The notes beneath the pieces were generated by a model. It had not been told where the DNA came from, made no database searches, and saw nothing but the letters and a program-made list of their open reading frames with translations. Below are positions 23,023 to 31,357 of a stretch of DNA of 46,651 nucleotides, in pieces; position 1 is the first letter of the stretch, and every line of letters starts with the position of its first letter. The translations under genes were made by a program, and so were the position numbers. The stretch comes from an uncultured Candidatus Poseidoniales archaeon (GTDB lineage Archaea; Thermoplasmatota; Poseidoniia; Poseidoniales; Poseidoniaceae): positions 1 through 46,651 of the forward strand of contig CAJJCM010000002.1 in the NCBI GenBank assembly GCA_905182635.1, in the 5' to 3' direction.

Positions 23023-23213
23023 GTCTCTCAGTCGCTTGATTCGATAATCAACGGAAAGGAACAAAGTCCACGGCATTCTTTATGTCCTGTCGTCTCTCCT
23101 GTAGTTATCCATGGAGGTCAAGGGAGTGTACAGTCTCAACCAAACCGCACGAAAGCCCGCAGCCTGTTCTCCGTACAGGCCCCGAACGAACACGTCTGGC
23201 GGAGGTCTTTGCA
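23023..23213 (+). other. GC-rich leader region upstream of rpa
   Basis: A 191-bp gap between tldE and the supported rpa start. It starts AT-rich with a TGATT/AATCA repeat (about 23037-23050), carries a TATA-like TTCTTTATG near 23076-23084, and then becomes clearly GC-richer than the neighbouring gaps. The 3' part has a 6-bp hairpin (GCCTGT/ACAGGC, 23162-23180) and two copies of GGAGGTC, at about 23113 and 23201. The second copy is the rpa ribosome binding site. A small ORF fits in it (listed separately); otherwise it may be a roughly 100-nt structured leader. Confidence 0.4.
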
Positions 23214-23221
23214 ATGTCTGA
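23111..23221 (+). CDS. Possible 36-codon upstream ORF overlapping the rpa start
   Basis: An ATG at 23111, about 29 bases after the centre of a TATA-like TTTATG, opens a 36-codon frame (MEVKGVYSLNQTARKPAACS...) that stops at 23219-23221, eight bases past the first base of the rpa ATG. An internal GTG at 23126 lies 7 bases after GGAGGT and could be an alternative start. The peptide is basic with two cysteines and resembles nothing I know. The layout suits a leader peptide coupled to rpa translation, but the frame may be open by chance. Confidence 0.25.
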   Translation: MEVKGVYSLNQTARKPAACSPYRPRTNTSGGGLCNV

Positions 23222-24908
23222 AAAATACGAAACGCACGTTAAATCGATACTCGCAGAATGTCCTGATGCCAATCCGGAGGAAGTATCTGCAGCCTTTGCA
23301 AAATACGAAACAGAATTCTTTATTCCGCCACAAGATGCTATGCGTTCGATTCTTCGACGCTTCAAGGGTGAAACAACACCTACTCCATCAGCAGGGACCT
23401 CTGGTTCATCCTCTTCAGCACCTAAACCCACACGTAAGGTGAGCCGATTAAGCGAATTGAAAGGCGACGACCGAGAAATCGAGATTGAAGTGGAAATTAT
23501 TTCCCACAATATTCGTGACCAAACGATTCGAGGCGAGGAAAAGCAAATCGCCTTTGGACTTCTTGAGGATAACCCTTGGGAAGAGAATGGTGAGAAAAAC
23601 CGTTGGGAATACAAAGATTGGGGCCCGAACTCCAATATTACTCCCGGTTCAGTCGTTCGTATTGAAGGTGCTTCAGTCAATGAATATCAGGGGAAGATGT
23701 CGTTGAACATCAATCAATCCACCCGTATCGCTGTTATTCGTGAAGGAACACGCCCTGTGACCGCCCCTGGCGAGGCTCAAGACATCTCGAGTTTGCCATC
23801 TGAGGGCTATGTCTGCATTGTTGGACGAATTCTTGCCACTCGCCCCGACCAGATTCACCGTAAGGATGGTACGGGCTCAATTGATATCATTCGAGGCCGC
23901 CTCGCAGATGAAACAGGTACTATTGGTTTCCTTTCATGGGAGCCTCTTGAACACGAAGTAGGAACGCTTCTCAAGATTGAAAGTGCACAAGTTCGAACGT
24001 TCCGAGATACACCTGAACTCAACTTCGGGCGGACAACAAAAATCGAAGTCTATCACGATAAGAATTTTGCAAATGTCGACGCACTCTCTGAACAGACCGT
24101 ACTGACTTTATCTGAACTCCGAGACGGAGCACGAGATGTTGACGCAGTCGTTCAAATTACTGAATGGGCAAAACGTTCGTTCACCCGTGATGGTGAAGAG
24201 CGCTTCCTCTGGTCGGGTCAAATCGCTGACCCAACCGGCCGTTGCAGAATGAGTGCATGGAGTGAATTGCCCATTACTGAAGACCAATTGCCGTTAACTG
24301 TTCGTCTCAAAGGCGTACGTGTGCGTGCCTGGCAAGGCATCCCCGATATCACCATTGACACAATCGATCAAGTCGAAATACTCGATGCACCTCCTTGGGA
24401 CAGCGAATTGGATTTGAAAAACCATACCGTTGAAGTCGCTTTGCATGAACTTTCTACCGGTGCAAGCCGAATCGGAATCTCGACCAGTGCAATTGTGGTT
24501 AGTGTTCGAGAAGATTCTGGCTTTATCAAACGGTGCACAGAATGCCGTCGAGTTCTCCGAGAAGGAGCTTGTGCTGATCACGGACCAAACGATGGTAACA
24601 ACGATATACGCCTGCGTTTGGCTATTGATGATGGACGTGCTAGTGTCTCTTTGTTGACGAATAAGGACGCAACATTGAGTCTTCTTGGAATGAATGAATC
24701 CGAACTTCAAGGTGCTATTGACGATGCTGGACAGATTGCTTTTGTTCAGTCCTTGCGTGAAAAGATGCTCGGGCGTAAAATCAATGCTTCAGGCCGTACC
24801 ATTGTCGATGAACAAGGTGCTATGCTGCTCGCAGATGGTGCTTCAATGATTGACGAAGATGCAGGATTACGGGCGACTGAAATCCGTGCTCAATGGAGGG
24901 TTGCTTGA
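23214..24908 (+). CDS. rpa: Replication protein A, single-stranded DNA-binding, multiple OB folds
   Basis: Main single-stranded DNA-binding protein for replication and repair. After a helical N-terminal segment (YETHVKSILAECPDANPEEV) and a Ser/Pro-rich linker come OB-type domains: about residues 75-180 (VSRLSELKGDDREIEIEVEI), 190-290 (EGYVCIVGRILATRPDQI) and 295-400 (LSELRDGARDVDAVVQI). A zinc-finger-bearing domain follows (CTECRRVLREGACADHG) near the C-terminus. This matches euryarchaeal RPA. The track start at 23082 adds 44 residues without RPA character; ATG 23214 has GGAGGT eight bases upstream and is the better start, giving 564 residues. The stop overlaps the next ATG (TGATG), so RPA and its partner are translationally coupled. 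Confidence 0.92.
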   Translation: MSEKYETHVKSILAECPDANPEEVSAAFAKYETEFFIPPQDAMRSILRRFKGETTPTPSAGTSGSSSSAPKPTRKVSRLSELKGDDREIEIEVEIISHNIRDQTIRGEEKQIAFGLLEDNPWEENGEKNRWEYKDWGPNSNITPGSVVRIEGASVNEYQGKMSLNINQSTRIAVIREGTRPVTAPGEAQDISSLPSEGYVCIVGRILATRPDQIHRKDGTGSIDIIRGRLADETGTIGFLSWEPLEHEVGTLLKIESAQVRTFRDTPELNFGRTTKIEVYHDKNFANVDALSEQTVLTLSELRDGARDVDAVVQITEWAKRSFTRDGEERFLWSGQIADPTGRCRMSAWSELPITEDQLPLTVRLKGVRVRAWQGIPDITIDTIDQVEILDAPPWDSELDLKNHTVEVALHELSTGASRIGISTSAIVVSVREDSGFIKRCTECRRVLREGACADHGPNDGNNDIRLRLAIDDGRASVSLLTNKDATLSLLGMNESELQGAIDDAGQIAFVQSLREKMLGRKINASGRTIVDEQGAMLLADGASMIDEDAGLRATEIRAQWRVA

Positions 24909-25837
24909 TGCAATCTGGAACACGTGCAAAGCGCCAACCTGCTTGGCACATGCTTGCCTCTGAATACAGTGAAGCTACGCTCAATGAGAAAGGCTCAGGT
25001 GAATATGACCCTTCCTTTGTCATCACGAAACTTGGCGCTAAAGTCAACAGAGTGGTCGTAGCGGGACTTTTGGAACGACTTGAAGTTCGAGAGACATCCA
25101 ACGGTTCAACACTCCACCAGGGACAAATGCGTGACCCATCAGGGGTCCATTACTTTTCAGTTGGAGATTATGCAACTGAATCAATGCGTGAACTTACGTT
25201 GGTTTTGGCTAAGAAACTCGAAGCTGGAGAGCCGGTACTTCTCCTCATGGTGGCTAAATCAAAATGGTATCAAACCGATGAAGGAGCAATCTATACTTCA
25301 CTTCGTCCTGAGGAAGCATGTGAGATTGATGCGCAACAGTATGCTCTTTGGCTGACTCGAACCTGTGAAGACACTCTACAGAGAATGAAGCATTTTTCTG
25401 ATTCGTTGTCGGCTGAACCTACACGAGAAGGATTGATTGGCGCAGGAATTCCGGAACACATGGTCGATGGGCTGCTTGTGTCTCGAAATCATTATGGTGA
25501 GATTGATATTGAGAATTATACCCTCAACATCATGCAAGCTTTGGATATTGCTGAAGGACGCATGGAGGCAGCCAGCCAGCCAGTCGCCGCACCTGCTCCA
25601 AATCAAGATGCAGATGCAGGTGAAGTTGCTACAGGTGACGAATCTGAGGTAAAGGAGACGATTATCTCGATTATTGAGCAACTTGACCAAGGCGATGGTG
25701 TCGATTTTGAAACTGTGTTAACCAATACAGTCGCACGTGGATTTGACCGAAGTTTGGCTGAAGATAAACTCGATGAACTCTCAAATGAAGGCACACTCCA
25801 CGAACCAAGATTTGGTTGGTTTAGAATCGTAGCCTGA
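24908..25837 (+). CDS. RPA-associated protein (COG3390-like)
   Basis: A 309-residue protein encoded immediately after rpa, with a TGATG overlap and GGAGGG upstream; the track's ATG at 24893 is therefore an overextension. The N-terminal domain (AWHMLASEYSEATL, YDPSFVITKLGAKVNRVVVAGLL) is an OB-fold-like region typical of euryarchaeal RPA-associated proteins, which bind their cognate RPA. A Pro/Ala/Asp-rich linker leads to a C-terminal winged-helix-like domain (ETIISIIEQLDQGDGVDFETV, KLDELSNEGTLHEPR). The domain order and the rpa linkage are those known from haloarchaeal rpa-rpap operons. The role is presumed to be stabilising or modulating RPA on single-stranded DNA. Confidence 0.85.
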   Translation: MQSGTRAKRQPAWHMLASEYSEATLNEKGSGEYDPSFVITKLGAKVNRVVVAGLLERLEVRETSNGSTLHQGQMRDPSGVHYFSVGDYATESMRELTLVLAKKLEAGEPVLLLMVAKSKWYQTDEGAIYTSLRPEEACEIDAQQYALWLTRTCEDTLQRMKHFSDSLSAEPTREGLIGAGIPEHMVDGLLVSRNHYGEIDIENYTLNIMQALDIAEGRMEAASQPVAAPAPNQDADAGEVATGDESEVKETIISIIEQLDQGDGVDFETVLTNTVARGFDRSLAEDKLDELSNEGTLHEPRFGWFRIVA

Positions 25838-25897
25838 TGATTTTGACCCCCAACATTGAAGTCCTTACCACTGCGTGGGTAGAATAGAGGTCAACAT

Positions 25898-26251
25898 ATG
25901 GCTGGCATAGATTTTTTTATTCGCCCCGCATCAGGAACTACAAGCGCAGATTGGGTGCGTATACCCAATTGTGACATGAAAGTCCGTCTTACACGTCGCC
26001 TTACACGCACAATTATTCGTGGTGAGGAGGGCGACGACCTGCATGATGAAGGTTCCGAATCAGCCGTTTATACCGTTAAAGGAGAAATCGTGCTTGATGA
26101 TTACAAGCGAGTCCTTACCATGTTCCGGTCTGGCCAACCTTACATTCATGATCCATTTGAAGAACGAGATGTCAAAGTAATATTTGCATCGCTGGAATAC
26201 GATGGTTCAAATGAAATGTTCAAATTTGAATTACTCGAAGATATTGTGTGA
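25898..26251 (+). CDS. 117-aa protein of unknown function leading the Tad-like cluster
   Basis: A compact beta-rich protein without signal peptide or membrane segment. AGAGGT lies 7 bases before the ATG, supporting the start. It has a basic first half (MKVRLTRRLTRTIIRG), an acidic turn (GEEGDDLHDEGSE), then VYTVKGEIVLDDYKRVLTMFRSGQPYIHDP. The pattern of R..I.GEEGDD..DEG followed by a G-x-I strand and a loop reading SGQPYIHDP recalls N-terminal domains of phage tail hub or baseplate-type proteins; this is a weak resemblance only. It starts 60 bp after the RPA partner gene and ends 9 bp before the first T2SF gene, so it probably belongs with the membrane cluster. Confidence 0.65.
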   Translation: MAGIDFFIRPASGTTSADWVRIPNCDMKVRLTRRLTRTIIRGEEGDDLHDEGSESAVYTVKGEIVLDDYKRVLTMFRSGQPYIHDPFEERDVKVIFASLEYDGSNEMFKFELLEDIV

Positions 26252-26260
26252 GATGAGATT

Positions 26261-26842
26261 ATGCGAAAATTGGATGAGCAGAGAGAAGTTCTCTATGTCA
26301 TCCGAACATTGGATGTCTTGATGTCCTCAGGGGTTGGTCTTGAAGCAGCGATTCACACCATTGGAAGTGGCGGTTACGGCATCATTTCAGAAGATTTCTC
26401 AGGCATAATGACCCGTTTACAAAAAGGAAGCAGCCGTGGGTTAGGGTCTGAGTTGAAGAGTATGATGAACAAAGCAGGTTCGGAAGGCTACCGCCGACTC
26501 CTCAATACAATGTACACCAACGTCACACAGAACACTGACATCATTGAAACTATTCGAAAGCAAGGCGCACGTATGGAAAATGAACGTTCCGAGTCAGTCA
26601 CAAAATACATTGAAGAACTCGGTTCAGTCCCTGAAACTCTTCTTTCCATTGGTATGATTGGACCGATTATCTTAGCGATTGCCGGACTTATTCCACAGTT
26701 GATGAGCGGTGAGATGGGTGCATTCATGAAATTACCACCGACCGCCACCATCAACATCGTGGTAAATGTCGGACTCGCTTTGACATTGTTTGGGATGTTC
26801 ATGATTGGCTTGAAAGCCCATACGAAGGACCCGGGGTTGTGA
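26261..26842 (+). CDS. Single T2SF-domain membrane protein (TadB/TadC/FlaJ-like)
   Basis: Polytopic platform protein of a type IV pilus, Tad or archaellum-like machine. The soluble helical bundle of the T2SF fold covers roughly residues 1-120 (VLMSSGVGLEAAIHTIGSGGYG, ENERSESVTKYIEELGSVPETLL) and two hydrophobic helices follow (IGMIGPIILAIAGLIPQL and INIVVNVGLALTLFGMFMIGL). At 193 residues it is one T2SF unit, where FlaJ normally has two in one chain of about 550 residues. Its stop overlaps the GTG start of the next T2SF gene. Confidence 0.83.
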   Translation: MRKLDEQREVLYVIRTLDVLMSSGVGLEAAIHTIGSGGYGIISEDFSGIMTRLQKGSSRGLGSELKSMMNKAGSEGYRRLLNTMYTNVTQNTDIIETIRKQGARMENERSESVTKYIEELGSVPETLLSIGMIGPIILAIAGLIPQLMSGEMGAFMKLPPTATINIVVNVGLALTLFGMFMIGLKAHTKDPGL

Positions 26843-27579
26843 TTTTCATGATATACGGGTTGATTGAAACATTCAACGAGAATCTCTTGTTGCTGGTGCT
26901 GCTTGTATTCGGTATAGCAAGTGCTGCTGGTGGAGTCCCTCCAATGCTTGAGCGCAAAAGGCGCCGTTCTATAGAAAACACACTCCCCTCTTTACTCGAA
27001 TCCCTCTCGGATTCAGTTGGTGCAGGACGTGGCATTCAAGAAGCGATGATGGAGCAATCCCGAACGCTTCCTGGCGTGCTTGGACAATTACTAAAAGAAA
27101 CTCTTGAAGAAAGCCATTCTTCCTCATTTGATGCTGCACTTGCTGCGTTTGCTGCAAAAACGCGCTCATCACAAGTCCAACGTGTCATGGTCTTGATTGA
27201 GACTGCGATTGAACAAGATGCCCCTCTCCAAGGCATCCTTTCGGATTTAGCAATGGATTACGAACGCTTGAACGATCTAATGAATAAGCGAGAAGAAGAG
27301 TTATTGGGCAAAGGTATACTCATCGTTCTCTTCATCAGCATCGGTTTGCCAGTGCTTATCGCCTTCATCGTTGGATTATTTACACCTGCGAACAAGGGTT
27401 TTCAAATCGATTCATTCAATGTCACCTTTTCACTTTTCTTTGGAGCAGCATCTGCAATTGCTATTGGCGTTTCAGGTCGAATGCTCGGGCGATTTAAAGA
27501 TGCACTTTGGTGGATGCCAGGGTGGGTTGCACTTTCAATGGGCCTCTATCTCGGGGCAGTCATAATGATTGGAGGATGA
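26839..27579 (+). CDS. Second single T2SF-domain membrane protein (TadB/TadC/FlaJ-like)
   Basis: A 246-residue second half of the pilus platform. It opens with a membrane helix (LLLLVLLVFGIASAAGGVPP), then a cytosolic T2SF bundle (LPSLLESLSDSVGAGRGIQEAM, SSQVQRVMVLIETAIEQDAPLQG), then helices near residues 155-178, 190-212 and 221-243. The start may be the GTG at 26839, which overlaps the previous stop as GTGA, or ATG 26848. The next gene's ribosome binding site (GGAGGATGA) is the end of this gene, so the set is tightly coupled. Confidence 0.83.
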   Translation: MIFMIYGLIETFNENLLLLVLLVFGIASAAGGVPPMLERKRRRSIENTLPSLLESLSDSVGAGRGIQEAMMEQSRTLPGVLGQLLKETLEESHSSSFDAALAAFAAKTRSSQVQRVMVLIETAIEQDAPLQGILSDLAMDYERLNDLMNKREEELLGKGILIVLFISIGLPVLIAFIVGLFTPANKGFQIDSFNVTFSLFFGAASAIAIGVSGRMLGRFKDALWWMPGWVALSMGLYLGAVIMIGG

Positions 27580-27583
27580 AAAA

Positions 27584-28822
27584 ATGAGTGAACTAGTCTT
27601 AGCGCAATACGGTCGAGTAACAATTTATACTGAAGAGAATCATCCATCGCCGATTTATCACGTCGATGGAGCAATTGAACCAAATCCCTATGGAGACCTC
27701 GCGGTTCTTTTGGAAGATGATGCACTTGAAGAAGTGATGTACAATGGTGGAACACAATGTGTGAAAGTCGCCCACCGTGATCATGGTATGTGCCGAACAA
27801 ACCTTTGGGTTGATGACGATTCAGGAATTCAAATTGCCAAGAACATCGCCGCCTTTACCAACGTACCACTTGGTGATGGACCCGGCCTTGTTCCCATCTT
27901 CGATGGACGACTTCCCGATGGTTCCCGTGTCAACGGCACTATTCCACCGGTGACTCCTGATGGCCCTACGCTCACCATCCGTAAATTCAGAGAAGACCCA
28001 TTAACTATGATTGATTTAGTAAAGTTCGGTACGGTCAACTCCCGTCTTGCAGCAATGATGTGGGTCTGGATTGAAGGTCTCGACAGCCGCCCAGCAAACT
28101 TTGTTATTGCTGGTGGAACAGGTTCTGGTAAAACTACCACACTCAATTGTCTCGGGATGTTTATTCCATGGGACCGCCGTTTGCTCACAGTAGAAGATAC
28201 CGCTGAATTGCAAGTCTATCACGACCACTGGCTTCGTATGGAGACTCGCCGACAACGCGCAGATGGAACCCCTGAAGTCGATATGAATGATTGTCTCAAG
28301 TCAAGTCTTCGTATGCGACCTGATCGAATCATTGTAGGAGAAGTTCGTGGACCTGAAGCAGCAACATTGCTTACAGCCATGAACACCGGCCACGATGGTT
28401 CCTTCGGTTCACTGCACGCTAATACGGCTCAGGAAACGGTCACTCGTATGATTAACCCTCCAATGAATGTCCCCCCAATTATGCTCGGCGGACTTGATTT
28501 AATCATCATTCAAGCACGACTCCACGTCAATGGAAAAACGGTTCGTGTCATTACTGAAGTCGCTGAGGTTGCAGGTATGGAGGGTGACAAACCTCGTTTA
28601 AACATCATCTGGAAGTACAATGCTGCCACTGGTCAAATCGAGGAAACTGGAATACCTTCCAAACTTCGCGAAGTAATTTGTTCAGCTGCAGGTATCTCAC
28701 CCGATGTGTTTGAAAAACACGTTGCACAACGTCAAGCGATTATCAAAGACTTGGCACGCCGTGATATTCACGACATCCAAACAGTAACACAAGTTATCCA
28801 AAACTTCTACGCATCGCGTTGA
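27584..28822 (+). CDS. Type II/IV secretion ATPase (TadA/FlaI/VirB11-like)
   Basis: Hexameric cytosolic ATPase that powers assembly or secretion through the two T2SF proteins upstream. Motifs in order: an N-terminal domain ([18 protein letters not shown]), the [14 protein letters not shown] segment, Walker A GGTGSGKT (about residues 177-184), Asp box [10 protein letters not shown], Walker [17 protein letters not shown], and His box [16 protein letters not shown] lies 7 bases before ATG 27584, which overrides the track's TTG at 27569. The length of 412 residues is slightly short for FlaI (about 550) and close to TadA. No pilin, prepilin peptidase or other archaellum gene is adjacent; a lone pilin gene lies at 34.8 kb. 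The gene is convergent with the SAP-repeat protein, 6 bp away. Confidence 0.9.
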   Translation: MSELVLAQYGRVTIYTEENHPSPIYHVDGAIEPNPYGDLAVLLEDDALEEVMYNGGTQCVKVAHRDHGMCRTNLWVDDDSGIQIAKNIAAFTNVPLGDGPGLVPIFDGRLPDGSRVNGTIPPVTPDGPTLTIRKFREDPLTMIDLVKFGTVNSRLAAMMWVWIEGLDSRPANFVIAGGTGSGKTTTLNCLGMFIPWDRRLLTVEDTAELQVYHDHWLRMETRRQRADGTPEVDMNDCLKSSLRMRPDRIIVGEVRGPEAATLLTAMNTGHDGSFGSLHANTAQETVTRMINPPMNVPPIMLGGLDLIIIQARLHVNGKTVRVITEVAEVAGMEGDKPRLNIIWKYNAATGQIEETGIPSKLREVICSAAGISPDVFEKHVAQRQAIIKDLARRDIHDIQTVTQVIQNFYASR

Positions 28823-28828
28823 AGAGAA

Positions 28829-30703
28829 TTAACCACGTAAGCGGGCGAGTAAGTCATCGATAGCATCGATTTTTCCGCGAGCGGAATTGAGTCGGTCAGA
28901 TGCATCACTGACGGATTCAGCAATGACGATTTCCACATCCGGTTGTTGTTCAGTTTTCGGCTTGAATGCTTCTGCAAGTGCTTTCAGTTCAGTCACAATA
29001 GCGTCGACTTGATTATCTGATATCATGATTCCAGGTGCAATCCGAGGAATTTCCGAAGGGGAAATAAAACCTAATTCAGCGCCAATGATTCCAGCACAAG
29101 CAAGAACCCGTGGTCGTAGGTCAATCGTGTTGACCTCATAGCCTTTCGATTCAAGGAATCGAATCACCAAGGCTTGTTGTGAGTCTGAGAAACTTCCTTC
29201 ACTTGATTCAAGGATAGTTTCCACCAATTCTTCAAACCCAGCAATGTTTCGTTCAAGGCGGTCAACCGTCATTCGTTCAATATCGGTGAAATGAACAGCA
29301 CCATGTTGGAGGACACGAAGAATACGATTACGACGTGCAATCGATGGGTCTTGTAGTGCTTCTTCTTGATGGATTTCTATATGCAGGTCGAAAAGGGCAT
29401 GGAGTCTTCCAGAAATACTTGGGATTCTCAAATCGAGACCCATGTCATGTCCAATTTGTTCAAAAGTCATTCGTGCACGAACTAAATCACCATCCGAAGA
29501 TGCGAGGGTATTATTCAACTGACCGCGGAGCACATCACGAGCGTTTTCAAAATTACGCAGTGCTTCACGCTCTCTCCAAGAGTTTGGCATTGCAAAGACT
29601 GCATCCTTTTCAGTTTGAGATCGGAACTCAAGTTCCATCAAAGTATTACGAATTCCGTCGCTTACCGCAGGGATTTCAACTGCAAAACCATGGCTGGAGA
29701 GGCTGCGGATGAAAGCTTCGAGGTCTTCTCCATCACTGGTGCTGCTCACTGCTAAGAAATCTCTACCTGCTGATTCAATTTCTGCTGCCCGAGCTGTCAA
29801 CTCAAGTAAGACTGCTTCAACTTCGAGGCTATGTTCGACAACCTCTGCAACATGAGCACTTTGAACCATTGCTGGTGTGCTATCAGTGTCGATTTCCCTT
29901 TGTCCTGCTCGAAGAACATCATCGATTGAGGCAGCAAGTGGGGCGCGTGAGATTGGAATGCCTTCTTGAGCAAGTTCAGTTCGCATTTCAGTTTCTTCTT
30001 CGAACGTCCATCCTTCTGGATGTTGAGACACAAATGTCTCGGCCGTTTCGAGTACGACATCCTGTTCATCAATGTGAGTTTGTCCGGGCGATTCATTCTT
30101 AGAATCTTCAGTTGGACTCGGTATTTCAACGGCTGAATCGCCACTTCGTGGCCGACGCAGACTCTTCTTGACTTTACCCCAGCCACCTTGTTGATAGGCC
30201 AAAACGCCCGCGATACGAACAAGTAAAGCCTGTTTATTCCCAGAGAGGGGTAATTCCAATGTCTTACACAATTCATGCAATTCATCGCGAGTCAATGAGT
30301 CCAGTGATTCAGGAACGAATTGTTTTGGGTCGTGATTAAGATGCAGATACAGGCGTTGACGCCGAGCACGAACAGAGCCTGATTTTTTGATACCAAATAT
30401 TCCAAGAATTTCACCGATTTCGGCGTTCATGAGGTTTTTAATTCCATTTGGTGAAAGGTCCCATTCGTCCAATATAAGTTGTTGAATCAATCGTCCTCTG
30501 ACCACTTCAACAGAGCCATTTTTTGGTAAGTTGTAAGTGACCGCTAGCTCTTTGAGTCCATCAAAACGCGCTTGATAGAGTTCGTTCAAGAGTTCGCCTT
30601 TTGCAGTCACAGTCTCACCTACAGTGGAGTTTCGGTTCAAAGGGGTATATGTGTCTTCGCTGTGTTGCGATGCGGAAAAGGGCAATTCTTCGACTGTTTT
30701 CAT
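28829..30703 (-). CDS. Large protein with three SAP-like modules, unknown function
   Basis: About 624 residues from ATG 30703 (MKTVEELPF); the track begins 20 codons earlier at a less convincing start. Three tandem helix-extended-helix stretches resemble SAP DNA-binding modules: FDGLKELAVTYNLPKNGSVEVVRGRL, then IGEILGIFGIKKSGSVRARRQRLY, then LTRDELHELCKTLELPLSGNKQALLVRI. A basic patch (KVKKSLRRPRSG) and an acidic disordered linker follow. The C-terminal two thirds are helical, with a region (IARRNRILRVLQHGAVHFTDIERM) and a final KGKIDAIDDLLARL helix. SAP modules usually bind DNA, so a nucleoid or repair role is possible; no enzyme motif is seen. It is divergent from the 193-aa helical protein with about 70 bp between starts. 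Confidence 0.65.
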   Translation of the reverse strand: MKTVEELPFSASQHSEDTYTPLNRNSTVGETVTAKGELLNELYQARFDGLKELAVTYNLPKNGSVEVVRGRLIQQLILDEWDLSPNGIKNLMNAEIGEILGIFGIKKSGSVRARRQRLYLHLNHDPKQFVPESLDSLTRDELHELCKTLELPLSGNKQALLVRIAGVLAYQQGGWGKVKKSLRRPRSGDSAVEIPSPTEDSKNESPGQTHIDEQDVVLETAETFVSQHPEGWTFEEETEMRTELAQEGIPISRAPLAASIDDVLRAGQREIDTDSTPAMVQSAHVAEVVEHSLEVEAVLLELTARAAEIESAGRDFLAVSSTSDGEDLEAFIRSLSSHGFAVEIPAVSDGIRNTLMELEFRSQTEKDAVFAMPNSWREREALRNFENARDVLRGQLNNTLASSDGDLVRARMTFEQIGHDMGLDLRIPSISGRLHALFDLHIEIHQEEALQDPSIARRNRILRVLQHGAVHFTDIERMTVDRLERNIAGFEELVETILESSEGSFSDSQQALVIRFLESKGYEVNTIDLRPRVLACAGIIGAELGFISPSEIPRIAPGIMISDNQVDAIVTELKALAEAFKPKTEQQPDVEIVIAESVSDASDRLNSARGKIDAIDDLLARLRG

Positions 30704-30775
30704 CCCTCCATTTGTGTGTAGAGTGTAGATTCTACGGGCAATGGTTTGAAGAGTATGAAGCACTGGAGAGTCGTG

Positions 30776-31357
30776 ATGGCAAGAACTGTGAAGGCTACAA
30801 AACTCGCTCTCAAGGAAGCGAATGGGCTTGTCGAATCCCTACGGGAACTGGTTTGGTCAGATTTGAAAACTCAGTATGCTGGTTTTGAAGAAATACTTCA
30901 TTCACGAACAAGTGATGCTGAAGAAGCAATTCTTGATGCCACCAAAGGAAAGTTGGCAATTATTGCTGGAATTGGCGTGATGCGAACAGAACTCGAACGA
31001 GCTCAACGTCGATTTTCCCGCTCAAATGACCCCAATGAGTTACGAGAACTTTTAGTCGATTTAGGAGGTCGAATCTCCCGTTTGAGAGAAGCCAATGACA
31101 ACATTGTTGAATCGCTTAAATCAGTATTGAACCCAAACTTGTCCGGCGTTGAAATTGTTGAAAAGTTTGCTTCTGACCTTCAACGCTCAGCCGGGACATG
31201 GGAGCGTAACGGCCGCGAAATCGATGAATCGATTCTCGAATTATGCGATGGTAATGAACCGGCTGAACTGGGTGACTTTGAGCAACACATTACCAAACAA
31301 GGGTATGGAGCATTACTCGAACATCCTTCTCATTCCTCTTCTGATGAAGAGGCTTGA
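30776..31357 (+). CDS. Helical, probably coiled-coil protein of unknown function
   Basis: A 193-residue protein starting at ATG 30776, six bases after GGAGAG; the track start at 30746 is a TTG without support. The sequence is almost entirely helical and charged (LVESLRELVWSDLKTQYAGFEEIL, IGVMRTELERAQRRFSR, ELLVDLGGRISRLREANDNIVESL) and has no membrane segment, cysteine pair or catalytic motif. The tail HSSSDEEA is acidic. It is divergent from the SAP-repeat gene and its last 28 bases overlap the end of the HemC-like gene on the other strand. A role with the SAP protein is conceivable from position only. Confidence 0.6.
   Translation: MARTVKATKLALKEANGLVESLRELVWSDLKTQYAGFEEILHSRTSDAEEAILDATKGKLAIIAGIGVMRTELERAQRRFSRSNDPNELRELLVDLGGRISRLREANDNIVESLKSVLNPNLSGVEIVEKFASDLQRSAGTWERNGREIDESILELCDGNEPAELGDFEQHITKQGYGALLEHPSHSSSDEEA

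Noticed and set aside
23082-23213. N-terminal extension of RPA in the track ORF
   Set aside because: No homology character; the GGAGGT site before ATG 23214 defines a better start.
23023-23213. RNase P RNA or SRP RNA in the rpa leader
   Set aside because: GGAACAAAGTCC superficially resembles an RNase P core, but the paired distal conserved segment and the expected length of 300 or so nt are absent.
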